Of a DNA stretch of 64,000 nucleotides, positions 35,015 to 44,274 are shown piece after piece (within the stretch, counting starts at the first letter, position 1; every line of letters starts with the position of its first letter). Made by a program: the position numbers and the translations under genes. Origin of the DNA: Flagellimonas abyssi. GTDB taxonomy: Bacteria > Bacteroidota > Bacteroidia > Flavobacteriales > Flavobacteriaceae. The notes under the pieces were generated by a model that ran no database searches, was not told the DNA's origin, and saw only the letters and a program-made list of their open reading frames with translations. The stretch is taken from NCBI RefSeq assembly GCF_019457905.1, contig NZ_JAHZSV010000010.1:124001-188000 (forward strand), in the 5' to 3' direction.

Positions 35015-36163
35015 TTAATCGTTGAAGAATTCCTCTCCAAAATCAAAGCTAAGCGAGAAACGCAATGTGTTTTCCAAAGGATTTCTGACCTGTGAGGTCG
35101 AGAACAGATAAGATAGGTCTATTTGGGCCGATTTAAATTTGAAGCCTGCCCCCAATGTAAAGAACTTACGGGACCCCTTCTCCTCACTTTCGTTAAAGTA
35201 ACCGCTTCGCAACATAAAGGCTTCTCTAAATCTGTACTCTGCACCCAACGCCCATGTAACCTCTTTCAATTCCTCACTGAAACCATCAGGCGCATCTCCA
35301 AAAGATTCGAAAACTCCATTGAAGAAACTTATGTTCTGGTATTCATCGTTATCTTCGGTGGTAATCTGTCCATCTCCGTTAAAATCCCTTGGCGTAGGGA
35401 CCAGTAGTTTGTTGAACTCGGTATTGATGGCCAAAACATTGTCCTGGTCAAAAATAAAATCGAAACCACCGCCCAGTTTCAGGTTGGTAGGCAAAAAGTT
35501 TTCTTGCCCTCCCTCATCATATTGAAGCGAACCTCCCAAATTGGAGATATTAAATCCAGCTCTCCAACGTCCATCATAATTACTGTATGCAATTTCCCTG
35601 GACCTGTAAAATCCTGCAACATCCACAGCAAATGCATTAGCTGCCTGTGAATCTTGCACGCCATCCTGGAATCTTAGATTTGAACTTATAAACCTACCCC
35701 CTACGGCCATGGAAAATGTTGGGCTCAGTTTTAGGGAATAAGAACCATCCAAAGCAAACTCATTGGGTTTTACCAAAGTTGGATCTTGATCTATGGTTTG
35801 CCTTAATTCTATTTCACCCAATCCAAAATAACGCAATCCAAATGCAAAAGCACTTTGGTCGTTAAGCTTGTTGTAATAATTGGCATTTAACAAGGAAACA
35901 TCGTTTACAATGGTTTCCAAGTACGGGGTATAACTTATCCCTACCCCTGATTTTTTATTGGCAAAAGCATATTTGGCAGGGTTCCATTGCTGGGAATACG
36001 CATCAAAGGAGGTGGCAACACCCATATCCCCCATACCGGAGGCCCGCGCATCGGCTGCAATGGTCAAAAATGGAACTGCTGTAGTGATCGCCCTTTCTTG
36101 TTGTGCACTCATCGATGTAGCACCTACGATGACCAGCAACACCAATACGAGTAACTTTCTCAT
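35015..36163 (-). CDS. porV: Type IX secretion system outer membrane protein PorV
   Basis: 382 aa with a signal peptide MRKLLVLVLLVIVGATSMSA. The PorV family beta-barrel start VPFLTIAADARASGMGDMGV is clear, and the protein ends in a beta-rich LRFSLSFDFGEEFF. PorV shuttles T9SS cargo between the translocon and the PorU sortase at the cell surface. In Flavobacterium johnsoniae porU follows upstream of porV next to gldJ; here porU is absent. Confidence 0.95.
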   Translation of the reverse strand: MRKLLVLVLLVIVGATSMSAQQERAITTAVPFLTIAADARASGMGDMGVATSFDAYSQQWNPAKYAFANKKSGVGISYTPYLETIVNDVSLLNANYYNKLNDQSAFAFGLRYFGLGEIELRQTIDQDPTLVKPNEFALDGSYSLKLSPTFSMAVGGRFISSNLRFQDGVQDSQAANAFAVDVAGFYRSREIAYSNYDGRWRAGFNISNLGGSLQYDEGGQENFLPTNLKLGGGFDFIFDQDNVLAINTEFNKLLVPTPRDFNGDGQITTEDNDEYQNISFFNGVFESFGDAPDGFSEELKEVTWALGAEYRFREAFMLRSGYFNESEEKGSRKFFTLGAGFKFKSAQIDLSYLFSTSQVRNPLENTLRFSLSFDFGEEFFND

Positions 36164-36555
36164 TCTAAGTATTTAGCGTTTAGTAAAGTTATTGAATCCA
36201 AAATAATTCCTTTGGACTTATTACACATTAACGGTCTTTTGAGGAAATTCTTATATAGAAGGACATATTTCTAATACCGAATGTCCAAATCGCATCTAAT
36301 TTGATTAAAAGGCAAAAAAATAAGCACACTTATCTTTATTGACCGTTAAAAACCGATTTGTCCATACTATTTTGGAACCTTCTCCGTTACTGAAATGTAA
36401 CATGCCGCATTTTTCGGGTGTTACAAATATTTGATGAGCACAAAATATAATGGTAAAAACACCGTTCTAATGCCATCGAAAGATTTAAAAAATCAAAACA
36501 AGTCGAAGATACTGAGGGTAAAAACCCTGATTTTTAAAGTACTCAAGCCCAAATT
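36164..36555. other. Intergenic region between porV and gldJ
   Basis: 392 bases without an ORF of note. It holds the divergent promoters of porV and gldJ; an inverted pair TTAACGGTC (36229) / GACCGTTAA (36341) is visible, the minus-strand copy fitting a single LytTR half site. No fragment of porU was recognised in either direction. Confidence 0.6.
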
Positions 36556-38208
36556 ATGAAAAAACACTTAATCAAAGTTGTACTTTCTTGCGCCGTAGTG
36601 ATGGGAAGTTTTTCCAGTTGCAAAAACTCTTCCTCATCAAAGAACGTCTCCAGAGCCACAGGTTGGAAAATCAATGCCAAAGAAGGAGGCTTCCAATACA
36701 ATTCGGATTTTAAAGAGCAAGAAACGCCTCCAGGAACTGTATTTGTAGAGGGTGGAACTTTTACCAAAGGTAAAGTCCAGGACGATATTATGCACGATTG
36801 GAACAATACGCCAACCCAGCAGCACGTCCAATCATTCTACATGGATGAGACCGAAGTAACCAACGTGATGTACCTAGAGTACTTGGATTATCTAAAGGCG
36901 GTATACCCTCCAGATGACCCAAAATACGCCAACATATACGAAGGTGCCCTACCAGATACCTTGGTCTGGAGAAACCGACTGGGCTTTAACGAAACAATGA
37001 CAAACAACTACCTAAGACACCCAGCATATGCCGAGTATCCCGTGGTAGGTGTCAACTGGGTACAGGCCACGCAATATGCCGAATGGAGAACCGATAGGGT
37101 GAACGAGGTAATGCTCGAAAGGGAGGGCTACCTTGCCGACGATACCAAATACAAGGTGTTGAACGGAGAACTAGAAGGTACTTTCAGTACTGAGGCTTAC
37201 TTAAACAATCCAGAATCTGTTTATGGAGGTGAAATTGATTCACTTCAAGGAAAACAAAAGAAAGATTCCATCAATTCCTTTGCCAAAAGGAGTAGCGGGG
37301 TAATTATGCCGGAATACAGACTCCCCACTGAAACTGAATGGGAATATGCTGCACAGGCACTTGTTGGAACTAGGGAATACAATAACTACAGAGGTAGAAA
37401 AAAATATCCTTGGGAAGGTGACTATACCCGTAACGGTCAACGTGTGGGTAGAGGGGACCAATTGGCCAACTTTAAACAAGGAAAAGGTGATTACGGCGGT
37501 ATTGCTGGATGGTCAGATGATGGTGCCGACATCACAGGCCAAGTAAAATCATACAAACCTAACGACTTTGGTCTTTACGACATGGCCGGTAACGTAAACG
37601 AATGGGTTGCCGATGTTTACCGTCCTATTGTTGATGATGAAATAAGTGACTTCAACTACTACCGTGGAAACGTTTTCATGAAAAAAGCCATTGGCGAAGA
37701 TGGAAAAGTGGAAATATTGAGGGATGAAATTGTATACGATACCTTGCCAAATGGTAAAATCGTAGCTATCAATCTTCCTGGAGAAATCAAAGAAGTTGCG
37801 GTGACAGAGGAAGAAACCTACCTAAGAACCAACTTCGATAAAAGTGATAACAGAGGGTTTAGAGATGGAGACCCAGGGTCGTCTAGATTCTTTAACCGCT
37901 TTAGCGAAGAAGATGGAGATACCCAAAAAATGTACGACTCCCCTAAACACAAAGTTGAGCGCAACGAGGATGGTGAGATTGTTCGCCAGTATGACGAATC
38001 CAACTACAGAACATCCTTGATCAACAACGAGGTTCGCGTGTACAAAGGTGGATCATGGAGAGATCGCGCTTACTGGTTGGACCCTGCACAACGTAGATAC
38101 TTGCCACAATATATGGCAACGGATGATATCGGCTTTAGATGTGCCATGTCCAGAGTTGGATCTAAATCCAGATCTAAAAAGACGGTACGCCACAAAAAGG
38201 CGAGATAA
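36556..38208 (+). CDS. gldJ: Gliding motility lipoprotein GldJ
   Basis: 550 aa, GldJ length. The lipoprotein signal is MKKHLIKVVLSCAVVMGSFSSC. An FGE-sulfatase (SUMF1-like) domain spans about residues 55-540: PPGTVFVEGGTFTKG, RLPTETEWEYAAQ, MAGNVNEWVADVY and KGGSWRDRAYWLDPAQRRYL. The domain here is structural, not a formylglycine-forming enzyme. GldJ is a periplasm-facing part of the T9SS/gliding machine. porV is divergent upstream and murF follows, as in F. johnsoniae apart from missing porU. Confidence 0.93.
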   Translation: MKKHLIKVVLSCAVVMGSFSSCKNSSSSKNVSRATGWKINAKEGGFQYNSDFKEQETPPGTVFVEGGTFTKGKVQDDIMHDWNNTPTQQHVQSFYMDETEVTNVMYLEYLDYLKAVYPPDDPKYANIYEGALPDTLVWRNRLGFNETMTNNYLRHPAYAEYPVVGVNWVQATQYAEWRTDRVNEVMLEREGYLADDTKYKVLNGELEGTFSTEAYLNNPESVYGGEIDSLQGKQKKDSINSFAKRSSGVIMPEYRLPTETEWEYAAQALVGTREYNNYRGRKKYPWEGDYTRNGQRVGRGDQLANFKQGKGDYGGIAGWSDDGADITGQVKSYKPNDFGLYDMAGNVNEWVADVYRPIVDDEISDFNYYRGNVFMKKAIGEDGKVEILRDEIVYDTLPNGKIVAINLPGEIKEVAVTEEETYLRTNFDKSDNRGFRDGDPGSSRFFNRFSEEDGDTQKMYDSPKHKVERNEDGEIVRQYDESNYRTSLINNEVRVYKGGSWRDRAYWLDPAQRRYLPQYMATDDIGFRCAMSRVGSKSRSKKTVRHKKAR

Positions 38209-38227
38209 AAAACTTCTTGAGTATTTT

Positions 38228-38262
38228 AAAAGCCCCGGCCAAAAAGGTCGGGGCTTTTTTTT
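38228..38262 (+). terminator. Intrinsic terminator of gldJ
   Basis: AAAAGCCCCGGCC / GGTCGGGGCTTTT hairpin with one mismatch, five-base loop and a T run, between gldJ and murF. Confidence 0.88.
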
Positions 38263-38273
38263 ATCTTCGATTT

Positions 38274-39548
38274 ATGATGATGAAAGAGTTGCACGCTCTA
38301 TTTTTAGAGCATCCCACCATAAGTACGGACACCCGGAAAATCACCAAAAACTGTCTGTTTTTTGCCTTGAAAGGCCCCAACTTTAACGGCAATGCTTTTG
38401 CGCAAAGCGCGTTGGACAATGGAGCTGCCTACGCCATAATCGACGAGGAAGAATTCAAGACTTCCGACAGGTTTCTTCTGTTTGAGGATGTTTTGGCCAC
38501 CTTGCAACAGTTGGCAACGTACCAAAGGAATTATTCCAATGCCAAAATCATATCCCTGACCGGGAGCAATGGTAAAACCACTACCAAGGAACTTATCCAT
38601 GCGGTTATCTCTAAAAAATACAGGACCGTTGCCACACAAGGCAACCTCAACAATCATATTGGAGTTCCATTGACCCTATTGTCCATAAAAGAGGATACTG
38701 AAATCGCCATTGTGGAAATGGGCGCCAACCATAAAAAGGAAATTGAATTCCTATGCAACATTGCCCAGCCCGATTTTGGCTACATCACCAATTTTGGAAA
38801 GGCCCATCTGGAAGGCTTCGGAGGTGTGGAAGGCGTTATCAAAGGGAAAAGTGAACTTTATGATTATTTAATCAGCCACAACAAATATGTTTTCTTAAAT
38901 GCCGATGATGACATTCAGAAGAAGAAATTGGCAAACTATACCAAAAAAATGGGCTTTAGCTCCAGCGACCATCAATATTATCAAATAAAGTTCCTTGGGG
39001 TCGACCCCTATGTAGCTCTGGAGGTGGAAGGAACACAAATACAGACACAATTGGTGGGCAAATACAATTTTTCCAATTGTTGCGCCGCTATTTTAATGGG
39101 AAAATATTTTAATGTTCCCATTGAGGATATCAAATCGGCCATTGAGGGTTATCGTCCCGAAAACAATAGGTCGCAATTACTTTCAAAGAATGGGTTCGAC
39201 ATTATTCTCGATGCCTACAACGCAAACCCTACGAGTATGAGAGCTGCCTTGGAAAACTTCAGCCTGATGAAGGCCAAAAGAAAAACTTTGATCATTGGAG
39301 ATATGTTTGAACTTGGCAATACTGCGGCCGAAGAGCATCAGGCCATTTCCGACCTTGCAGAAAACCTTCATTTTGACGAAATCTATTTGGTAGGCGAGAA
39401 TTTCTATGGAACCAATACTTCTTTGAGTAAATTCAAATCATTTGATGCCTTAAAAGAGCATCTGACAAAGCATCCTTTGGAAAAAGCATCACTCCTCATT
39501 AAAGGTTCGCGGGGAATGGCCTTGGAACGTGTTTTGGAGGTGTTATGA
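38274..39548 (+). CDS. murF: UDP-MurNAc-tripeptide--D-alanyl-D-alanine ligase
   Basis: 424 aa. The frame continues upstream over the gldJ terminator, so the start is one of the ATG triplet 38274/38277/38280 (MMMKELHALF). The ATP P-loop SLTGSNGKTTTKELI, EMGANHKKEI and NPTSMRAALENF are all present. MurF adds D-Ala-D-Ala to the UDP-muramyl tripeptide in peptidoglycan synthesis. A weak -7-like TATCTTCG sits just before the start. Confidence 0.95.
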   Translation: MMMKELHALFLEHPTISTDTRKITKNCLFFALKGPNFNGNAFAQSALDNGAAYAIIDEEEFKTSDRFLLFEDVLATLQQLATYQRNYSNAKIISLTGSNGKTTTKELIHAVISKKYRTVATQGNLNNHIGVPLTLLSIKEDTEIAIVEMGANHKKEIEFLCNIAQPDFGYITNFGKAHLEGFGGVEGVIKGKSELYDYLISHNKYVFLNADDDIQKKKLANYTKKMGFSSSDHQYYQIKFLGVDPYVALEVEGTQIQTQLVGKYNFSNCCAAILMGKYFNVPIEDIKSAIEGYRPENNRSQLLSKNGFDIILDAYNANPTSMRAALENFSLMKAKRKTLIIGDMFELGNTAAEEHQAISDLAENLHFDEIYLVGENFYGTNTSLSKFKSFDALKEHLTKHPLEKASLLIKGSRGMALERVLEVL

Positions 39549-39604
39549 TTGGTCGTTACCGTTTATAAAACCATGAATCCGAGTTTTTATGTGCCACATT
39601 ACCA

Positions 39605-39811
39605 TCATTTTGTGGAAACGAGAAGCTCCCTGACATCCACATCCAAGGCTTTTGCGATTTGAAACAATGTTTCAACCCTTGGTTGCATATCATTCCTGCA
39701 CCATTTTGAAATTGTTGTCCGGTTCATAACCAATTCGTCCGCCAACCAATTATTGGTTTTTCCTTTCTCAGCCAAAACTGCTTTGATGCGATTGAATACT
39801 TCTTTTTCCAT
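39605..39811 (-). CDS. Small XRE-family HTH regulator
   Basis: 68 aa from ATG 39811 (MEKEVFNRIKAVLAEKGKTN). A Cro/C1-type helix-turn-helix takes up most of it: NWLADELVMNRTTISKWCRN and ETLFQIAKALDVDVRELL. There is no sensor or effector domain, so it may act with a partner or respond through its own concentration. Divergent from the 53-aa coiled-coil gene, with an AT-rich gap between. Confidence 0.85.
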   Translation of the reverse strand: MEKEVFNRIKAVLAEKGKTNNWLADELVMNRTTISKWCRNDMQPRVETLFQIAKALDVDVRELLVSTK

Positions 39812-39973
39812 GTTGGGAAATTGCTCCGTATCAAAAATAGTCACTTAGCTCTATATGCTATTGGGTTAATTTTATGCTTTATTATATTCATTAAAATATT
39901 TTTTATATTTTAATATTGCTTTTAACGATTCAAATAAATATTTTAAAGTATTTTTTGAATACAATCACAGACC

Positions 39974-40135
39974 ATGAGCAAAAGTTTTTCCCGATCAGAC
40001 TTAGAACAAATCATCAGCCTACAACAAGAAAGCCTACAGGCCATGCAAAAAGTATTGGGCGGTTTACGCATCCAAAACGAACGCTTGGTGCGCAGTAACC
40101 AAAAACTAAGAAAAAGGATTTCGGAATATGAGTAG
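39974..40135 (+). CDS. 53-aa coiled-coil protein
   Basis: ATG 39974 to TAG 40135. The peptide MSKSFSRSDLEQIISLQQES... is highly helical with heptad spacing of Leu, Ile and Met (residues 10-52) and many Gln, Arg and Lys. It looks like a short dimeric coiled coil, a fit for a partner of the divergent XRE regulator or a nucleoid or ribosome-associated peptide. No family recognised. Confidence 0.6.
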   Translation: MSKSFSRSDLEQIISLQQESLQAMQKVLGGLRIQNERLVRSNQKLRKRISEYE

Positions 40136-40142
40136 AAAAAGT

Positions 40143-40216
40143 GGGATATACTGGATTCGAACCAGTGACCTCTGCCCTGTCAAGGCAGCGCTCTAAACCA
40201 ACTGAGCTAATATCCC
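40143..40216 (-). tRNA. tRNA-Val (GAC)
   Basis: 74-nt cloverleaf on the minus strand. Acceptor GGGATAT / ATATCCC is a perfect 7-bp stem, anticodon stem CTGCC / GGCAG with loop TTGACAG gives anticodon GAC, and the T arm contains GGTTCGAATCC. The D arm reads AGCTCAGTTGGTTTAGAGC. No CCA is encoded. Confidence 0.95.
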
Positions 40217-40243
40217 TTTGAAAACGGGGTGCAATATCGGAAA

Positions 40244-40657
40244 TTAATCCCAATCTCCATACTCTGCAGAGTTCTTTGATGTCTCGTGCAAGGTAATATG
40301 CAATAATTGCCCCTTTTTAAGCTTGGGTTTTAGAATATCGTAGATCACTTTTACAAAATACTCCGTTGTCGGAAGCAGATTTTCGAACTCCGGACAATCC
40401 TCGTTCAAATTTTTGTGGTCAAAGCGTTCCTCTACCTCATCATGAATCAATGTTCCCAGCTCGGCAAGGTCCATCACAAAACCGGTATCCGGGTCAACCT
40501 CTCCCTTTATCCGTACCTCAAGGTCAAAGTTATGACCGTGAAAACTAGGACTGTTGCACTTTCCGAACACTTCAATGTTCTTTTCCTTGCTCCATTTTGG
40601 GTTATGAAGCCTGTGTGCGGCATTAAAATGTGCTTTTCTACAAATCGTGGCAATCAT
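40244..40657 (-). CDS. queD: 6-carboxytetrahydropterin synthase
   Basis: 137 aa. Zinc ligand histidines appear in HFNAAHRLHN and FHGHNFDLEV, with the catalytic Cys in FGKCNSPS. QueD converts dihydroneopterin triphosphate to 6-carboxytetrahydropterin in queuosine precursor synthesis. Stand-alone gene beside tRNA-Val; queC/E are not in view. Confidence 0.93.
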   Translation of the reverse strand: MIATICRKAHFNAAHRLHNPKWSKEKNIEVFGKCNSPSFHGHNFDLEVRIKGEVDPDTGFVMDLAELGTLIHDEVEERFDHKNLNEDCPEFENLLPTTEYFVKVIYDILKPKLKKGQLLHITLHETSKNSAEYGDWD

Positions 40658-40827
40658 GCTGCAAAGTTAAGTTCTTTTTCTGCAATCATATTTTATTGAT
40701 TCAAAAAAATATGCAAAAGGATTCTGAACCTTTCGATTTCAAATTGAAATTCAAACTTGTTCTTGTTAACTTTATGCAATAGGTCAAAAGCCTTCAAAAG
40801 AACATACGAAATAAAAAATACTACACT

Positions 40828-41511
40828 ATGAAAATTACCTTTTTAGGACATGCTTGTTTCCTGATTGAGATGAACGGAAAACACATTTTGTTCGACCCGT
40901 TTATCACCGGCAACGAAATGGCATCCGATGTTAACATTGACGACCTTAACGTTGATTACATTTTTCTGACCCATGGTCATCAAGATCATGTTCTGGATGT
41001 AGAGGCCATAGCCAAGAACAATCCTGATGCACTATTGGTTTCCAATTTTGAGGTGGTGAGTTGGTTTGGCCATAAAGGTATCGATGGACACGGCATGAAC
41101 CATGGAGGAAAATACACCTTTGATTTTGGAACGGCCAAATACGTAACTGCCATTCATTCCAGTATGCTGCCCGATGGGAGCAATGGAGGAAATCCGGGAG
41201 GGTTTGTTCTATGGGATGAATCGAAATGTATTTATATTGCAGGAGATACCGCGCTGACCAAGGACATGGAACTGATTCCTATGACCTGCCCGAAACTTGA
41301 TATGGCTATTTTGCCCATTGGCGACAATTTTACCATGGGGTACGAGGATGCATCAATTGCCAGTGATTTTGTGGAATGCGACCAGATAATCGGTTGCCAT
41401 TACGATACTTTTCCGCCTATAAAATTAGACAAAACCAAAGCCGTTCAATATTTTGAGAAGAAAGGAAAGAAATTGATTCTGCCCGGTATTGGAGAATCTA
41501 TCTCCATATAA
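40828..41511 (+). CDS. UPF0173-type metal-dependent hydrolase
   Basis: 227 aa metallo-beta-lactamase fold. The metal motif FLTHGHQDHVLD and the later GDTALTKDM and GCHYDTFPP supply the ligands. UPF0173 proteins hydrolyse unknown substrates. No signal peptide, so likely cytoplasmic. A strong terminator lies 6 bases after the stop. Confidence 0.92.
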   Translation: MKITFLGHACFLIEMNGKHILFDPFITGNEMASDVNIDDLNVDYIFLTHGHQDHVLDVEAIAKNNPDALLVSNFEVVSWFGHKGIDGHGMNHGGKYTFDFGTAKYVTAIHSSMLPDGSNGGNPGGFVLWDESKCIYIAGDTALTKDMELIPMTCPKLDMAILPIGDNFTMGYEDASIASDFVECDQIIGCHYDTFPPIKLDKTKAVQYFEKKGKKLILPGIGESISI

Positions 41512-41516
41512 AAACA

Positions 41517-41546
41517 AATAAGCCCTCGAAAAACCGAGGGCTTATT
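41517..41546. terminator. Intrinsic terminator, bidirectional
   Basis: AATAAGCCCTCG / CGAGGGCTTATT stem around a six-base loop, shared by the hydrolase (plus) and the FnIII-like lipoprotein (minus). Confidence 0.85.
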
Positions 41547-41564
41547 TATTTGTTCAAGACAGCA

Positions 41565-42260
41565 TTATGGAGCCTCTACACTATATGTTGAAATTGAAAA
41601 GTTACCAGCAGTATCTTTTGAAATGACCTCCACGGAATATTTCCATGTATTCATGAAAATGATTGGTTCCAAAACGTCAAGGGAGTACTCAACCTCTTCC
41701 AACAAAAGATTATTGTCTTCCCATACTTTTACATCGTACACAAGAGCATCACTATCCTCATCACTACCAACCCAACCTACGGACATTTCCATTGTATTCG
41801 TATTAAACTCAACATTGATTTCTGCGGCGTAAGGAGCATAATTACCCACCTGCATTCCCGGAGTTGTAAAAGAATATGAGTTTCCTGGTGTTTCTCCGAA
41901 CTCGTTCTTTGCCGTAACGGACCAGGTATAGGTTTTTCCTCTTTGAAGTTCCACTTGGGCCTCCAAATTGGAATACATATTGCTGAATACCTCAGAAGTA
42001 CCTTCCATAACAGCTAATTCGTAATTGTCCGCAAATTGCGCCTCGTTCCAATTAAAAGCAATCAAAACCATGGAATCGTCCGAGGGCACTTCTTCATAAT
42101 CGGAACAAGGTTCCCCGTTCACGGGCAATGTTCCCGTTACTTTCAAAGGTAAATCATTGCTGGGTTCTGGCTCTGGAGGTGATTGCTCTCCTCCACACGA
42201 AGATAAAATGACAACAATGGAGCAATACATGATTCGAAAAATTGATTTTATCATTTTCAT
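41565..42260 (-). CDS. Lipoprotein with fibronectin-type-III-like repeats
   Basis: 231 aa. Signal peptide MKMIKSIFRIMYCSIVVILSSC with lipobox LSSC, then a Pro-rich stretch. Two beta-sandwich-like units follow (residues about 38-130, TYTWSVTAKNEFGETPG; and 140-230, TWKYSVEVISKDTAG), FnIII-like. The gene ATG overlaps the stop of a broken T9SS cargo remnant (ATGA), so it once formed an operon with that gene. Surface or periplasmic binding role is inferred. Confidence 0.75.
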   Translation of the reverse strand: MKMIKSIFRIMYCSIVVILSSCGGEQSPPEPEPSNDLPLKVTGTLPVNGEPCSDYEEVPSDDSMVLIAFNWNEAQFADNYELAVMEGTSEVFSNMYSNLEAQVELQRGKTYTWSVTAKNEFGETPGNSYSFTTPGMQVGNYAPYAAEINVEFNTNTMEMSVGWVGSDEDSDALVYDVKVWEDNNLLLEEVEYSLDVLEPIIFMNTWKYSVEVISKDTAGNFSISTYSVEAP

Positions 42261-42467
42261 CGCTTTATAATCTTTACAGTTTCCATGCGTCCATTGACCT
42301 CCATTTGCAAGAAATAGATTCCGGATTTCAAGGTGGAAACATCTATACTTTTGTTATTTTGATTAAAGTTGATTGCCCTTAGGCGAGCAATAAATAAGCA
42401 ATAGTGCCAAAAATGGAATCGTAATTAGTTTGATAGCCCTCTTGAAGTTTTGTTGGTTTCGTGTCAT
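42257..42467 (-). pseudogene. Remnant: 34-aa ORF joined to a T9SS C-terminal sorting domain
   Basis: The minus-strand end (stop TGA at 42257) encodes an out-of-context C-terminus INFNQNNKSIDVSTLKSG followed by GIYFLQMEVNGRMETVKIIK, a classic T9SS type-A sorting domain without any protein before it. Upstream in another frame, ATG 42467 to TAA 42363 encodes MTRNQQNFKRAIKLITIPFL and a membrane segment. The two pieces look like ends of different genes brought together by deletion. It stands between the deacetylase and lipoprotein genes. Confidence 0.65.
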
Positions 42468-42504
42468 TGTTCTGAAAAATCAAGGTTTCAATCAGATTAA
42501 ACTT

Positions 42505-43434
42505 CTAATTATCCAACATCTGTTGGTATAGACTCTGTATCTCAGTTAGTTCAGGTTCCTGTTTCATCCACTTCACACGTTCTGTCTGTGTATCCATCCA
42601 TCGGTACAACCAACTAATGCCCCACTTTTTATAGTAATGGTCTTGCTGGTCATAAATCGGGTCGGTAAGCGATTCCTTGAAACTTACTATTTGGTAATCG
42701 TTCAGTTTTAGTCTTGTGATGATTTCCCCCAAATAATCGGCATTGATGGCATTGTCGTGGCATAGATAGATATGCTTTACGGAACGCCCGTATAAACTTT
42801 TTGCCATTTCGTCAAAAAACTTGACCAGAGCTATGGTCTTTTCAACATATTGTTCTCCTATTGCCTTGGCTTTCCCAACCTCACCACTATCCAAATAGTG
42901 TTGGTATACATAATCGAACATCCAATCGGAACTCTCTACTGTGAAAGGGGCTATGATGTAATCCTTTGATTTTAAATACTCCCTAATTTGTGTATGCTGT
43001 ATGGAATCTTTGCCCATGTCGTTAAAGGGAAACCGAAAATACGCAAGGTTTTTGCCATGCTTTACTGCATACCGCTTGGTCAAGATTTCCCCTTTTTCAA
43101 CATTCTGAACAAAACTGTTCAGGCCAACATCTGAGTATCTGGGATGACTATAGGTATGGTTTCCGATCAGGGCAAGTTCCCTTTTGACCCAAGATTCCAA
43201 CAGTGCCTTGTTATGTTCCACGTCTTCCGTTTGCAAAATTTTGTTCTCATTGATGAAAATGGTGAAAGGGATGTCCAAGGAGTCCAATACGTTCAACAAC
43301 TTTGGGCTATAACCATCTTTTTGATATTTAGTGGTATTGGGGACATCATCTATGGTTATGGAAATTGACTTTTGTTGTCCAAAACACAGAAGTCCGCTAA
43401 AGACCAAAAAAAACAATTGAAGTTTAATTTGCAT
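42505..43434 (-). CDS. Secreted polysaccharide deacetylase family protein
   Basis: 309 aa from ATG 43434, which opens a good signal peptide MQIKLQLFFLVFSGLLCFG. The NodB-like fold has ITIDDVPNT (catalytic Asp pair) and zinc ligands in NHTYSHPRYS, and CHDNAINADYLGE near the end. It could deacetylate a surface glycan or peptidoglycan. A start at 43470 merely adds residues before the signal. Confidence 0.88.
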   Translation of the reverse strand: MQIKLQLFFLVFSGLLCFGQQKSISITIDDVPNTTKYQKDGYSPKLLNVLDSLDIPFTIFINENKILQTEDVEHNKALLESWVKRELALIGNHTYSHPRYSDVGLNSFVQNVEKGEILTKRYAVKHGKNLAYFRFPFNDMGKDSIQHTQIREYLKSKDYIIAPFTVESSDWMFDYVYQHYLDSGEVGKAKAIGEQYVEKTIALVKFFDEMAKSLYGRSVKHIYLCHDNAINADYLGEIITRLKLNDYQIVSFKESLTDPIYDQQDHYYKKWGISWLYRWMDTQTERVKWMKQEPELTEIQSLYQQMLDN

Positions 43435-43542
43435 ATTTTGTAAAATTGAATTGTGTTTTACTTTTACCAAAAGAGTATTTCATCTCTTCCTTTGTTACAT
43501 TGTTTTGTTTTTATCCACAGGAAAAAGACACAAACTACCTTA

Positions 43543-44274
43543 TTAGTGAAAGTAAATAGAATAAGTTAAAATAATGGCTGATGCATTGTAGACACCATGG
43601 GCCACCATGGAAGCCGTAAGGCGTTTCGTCCAAATGAACAAAATTGTGTACAATATGGTGGGCACCAAAATATCAAACCAGTCCAACGTATTGACCGGCA
43701 TGTGACCCAATGCAAAAAGCAGAATGGACAAAACTGCCGAAAACCATAGTCCCGTTTTGGGGTTCTTGAAGGTTTCCTTCAGCACATTGATAAAATATCC
43801 CCTGTTAAAAATCTCTTCGGTAATTCCGCCGCCTATAACACCAAGCGCTACAAAGGATATGGTCCCTACCAAACTCCCATCATACATTTCCAACATTCCA
43901 TTAATGTCCAGACGGTTTGCTCCGCCTGTGTTTGGAATAATAAAAGCTAATTGAAGCATGGTCCATACGCCGCCGAAAACAGTACCCAAAAGAATATCCT
44001 TTCCAAGATTCTCAAATCGAAGGCCAATATCTCTAAACTTTTTCTTCAGAATTTTGAGGGAAAAGTACAGCAAGGCCGTCACCGTTATAAATTGAAAGAG
44101 ACCAATAAAAAGCAAGTTTATACCGATTTTACCTCCATTTATCTTGGTAACTCCAAAAAAAACATCCGGGATGATAAAAAGTACATATCCCAAAAAAATG
44201 GTCCCTATAAAAACAACCAACGTTTTTGTTTTACCCACTTTGTTCATTTCGGATTGTTCTTCTATTTTTTTCAT
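43543..44274 (-). CDS. CPBP-family intramembrane metalloprotease
   Basis: 243 aa with seven or eight hydrophobic segments. The CPBP motif 1 is EEIFNRGYFIN (EExxxR) and motif 2 contains FALGHMPVNTLD. CPBP (Abi) proteins cut peptides within membranes, for example in bacteriocin immunity or prenyl-protein processing. Inner membrane. No peptide partner gene was recognised next to it. Confidence 0.87.
   Translation of the reverse strand: MKKIEEQSEMNKVGKTKTLVVFIGTIFLGYVLFIIPDVFFGVTKINGGKIGINLLFIGLFQFITVTALLYFSLKILKKKFRDIGLRFENLGKDILLGTVFGGVWTMLQLAFIIPNTGGANRLDINGMLEMYDGSLVGTISFVALGVIGGGITEEIFNRGYFINVLKETFKNPKTGLWFSAVLSILLFALGHMPVNTLDWFDILVPTILYTILFIWTKRLTASMVAHGVYNASAIILTYSIYFH

Noticed and set aside
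34939..35046. Longer cdd reading frame
   Set aside because: It reads through the porV terminator and the end of porV.
36227..36350. ACCGTTAA motifs before porV/gldJ as a LytTR operator
   Set aside because: Each motif is single; no partner repeat lies 21 bases away on either side.
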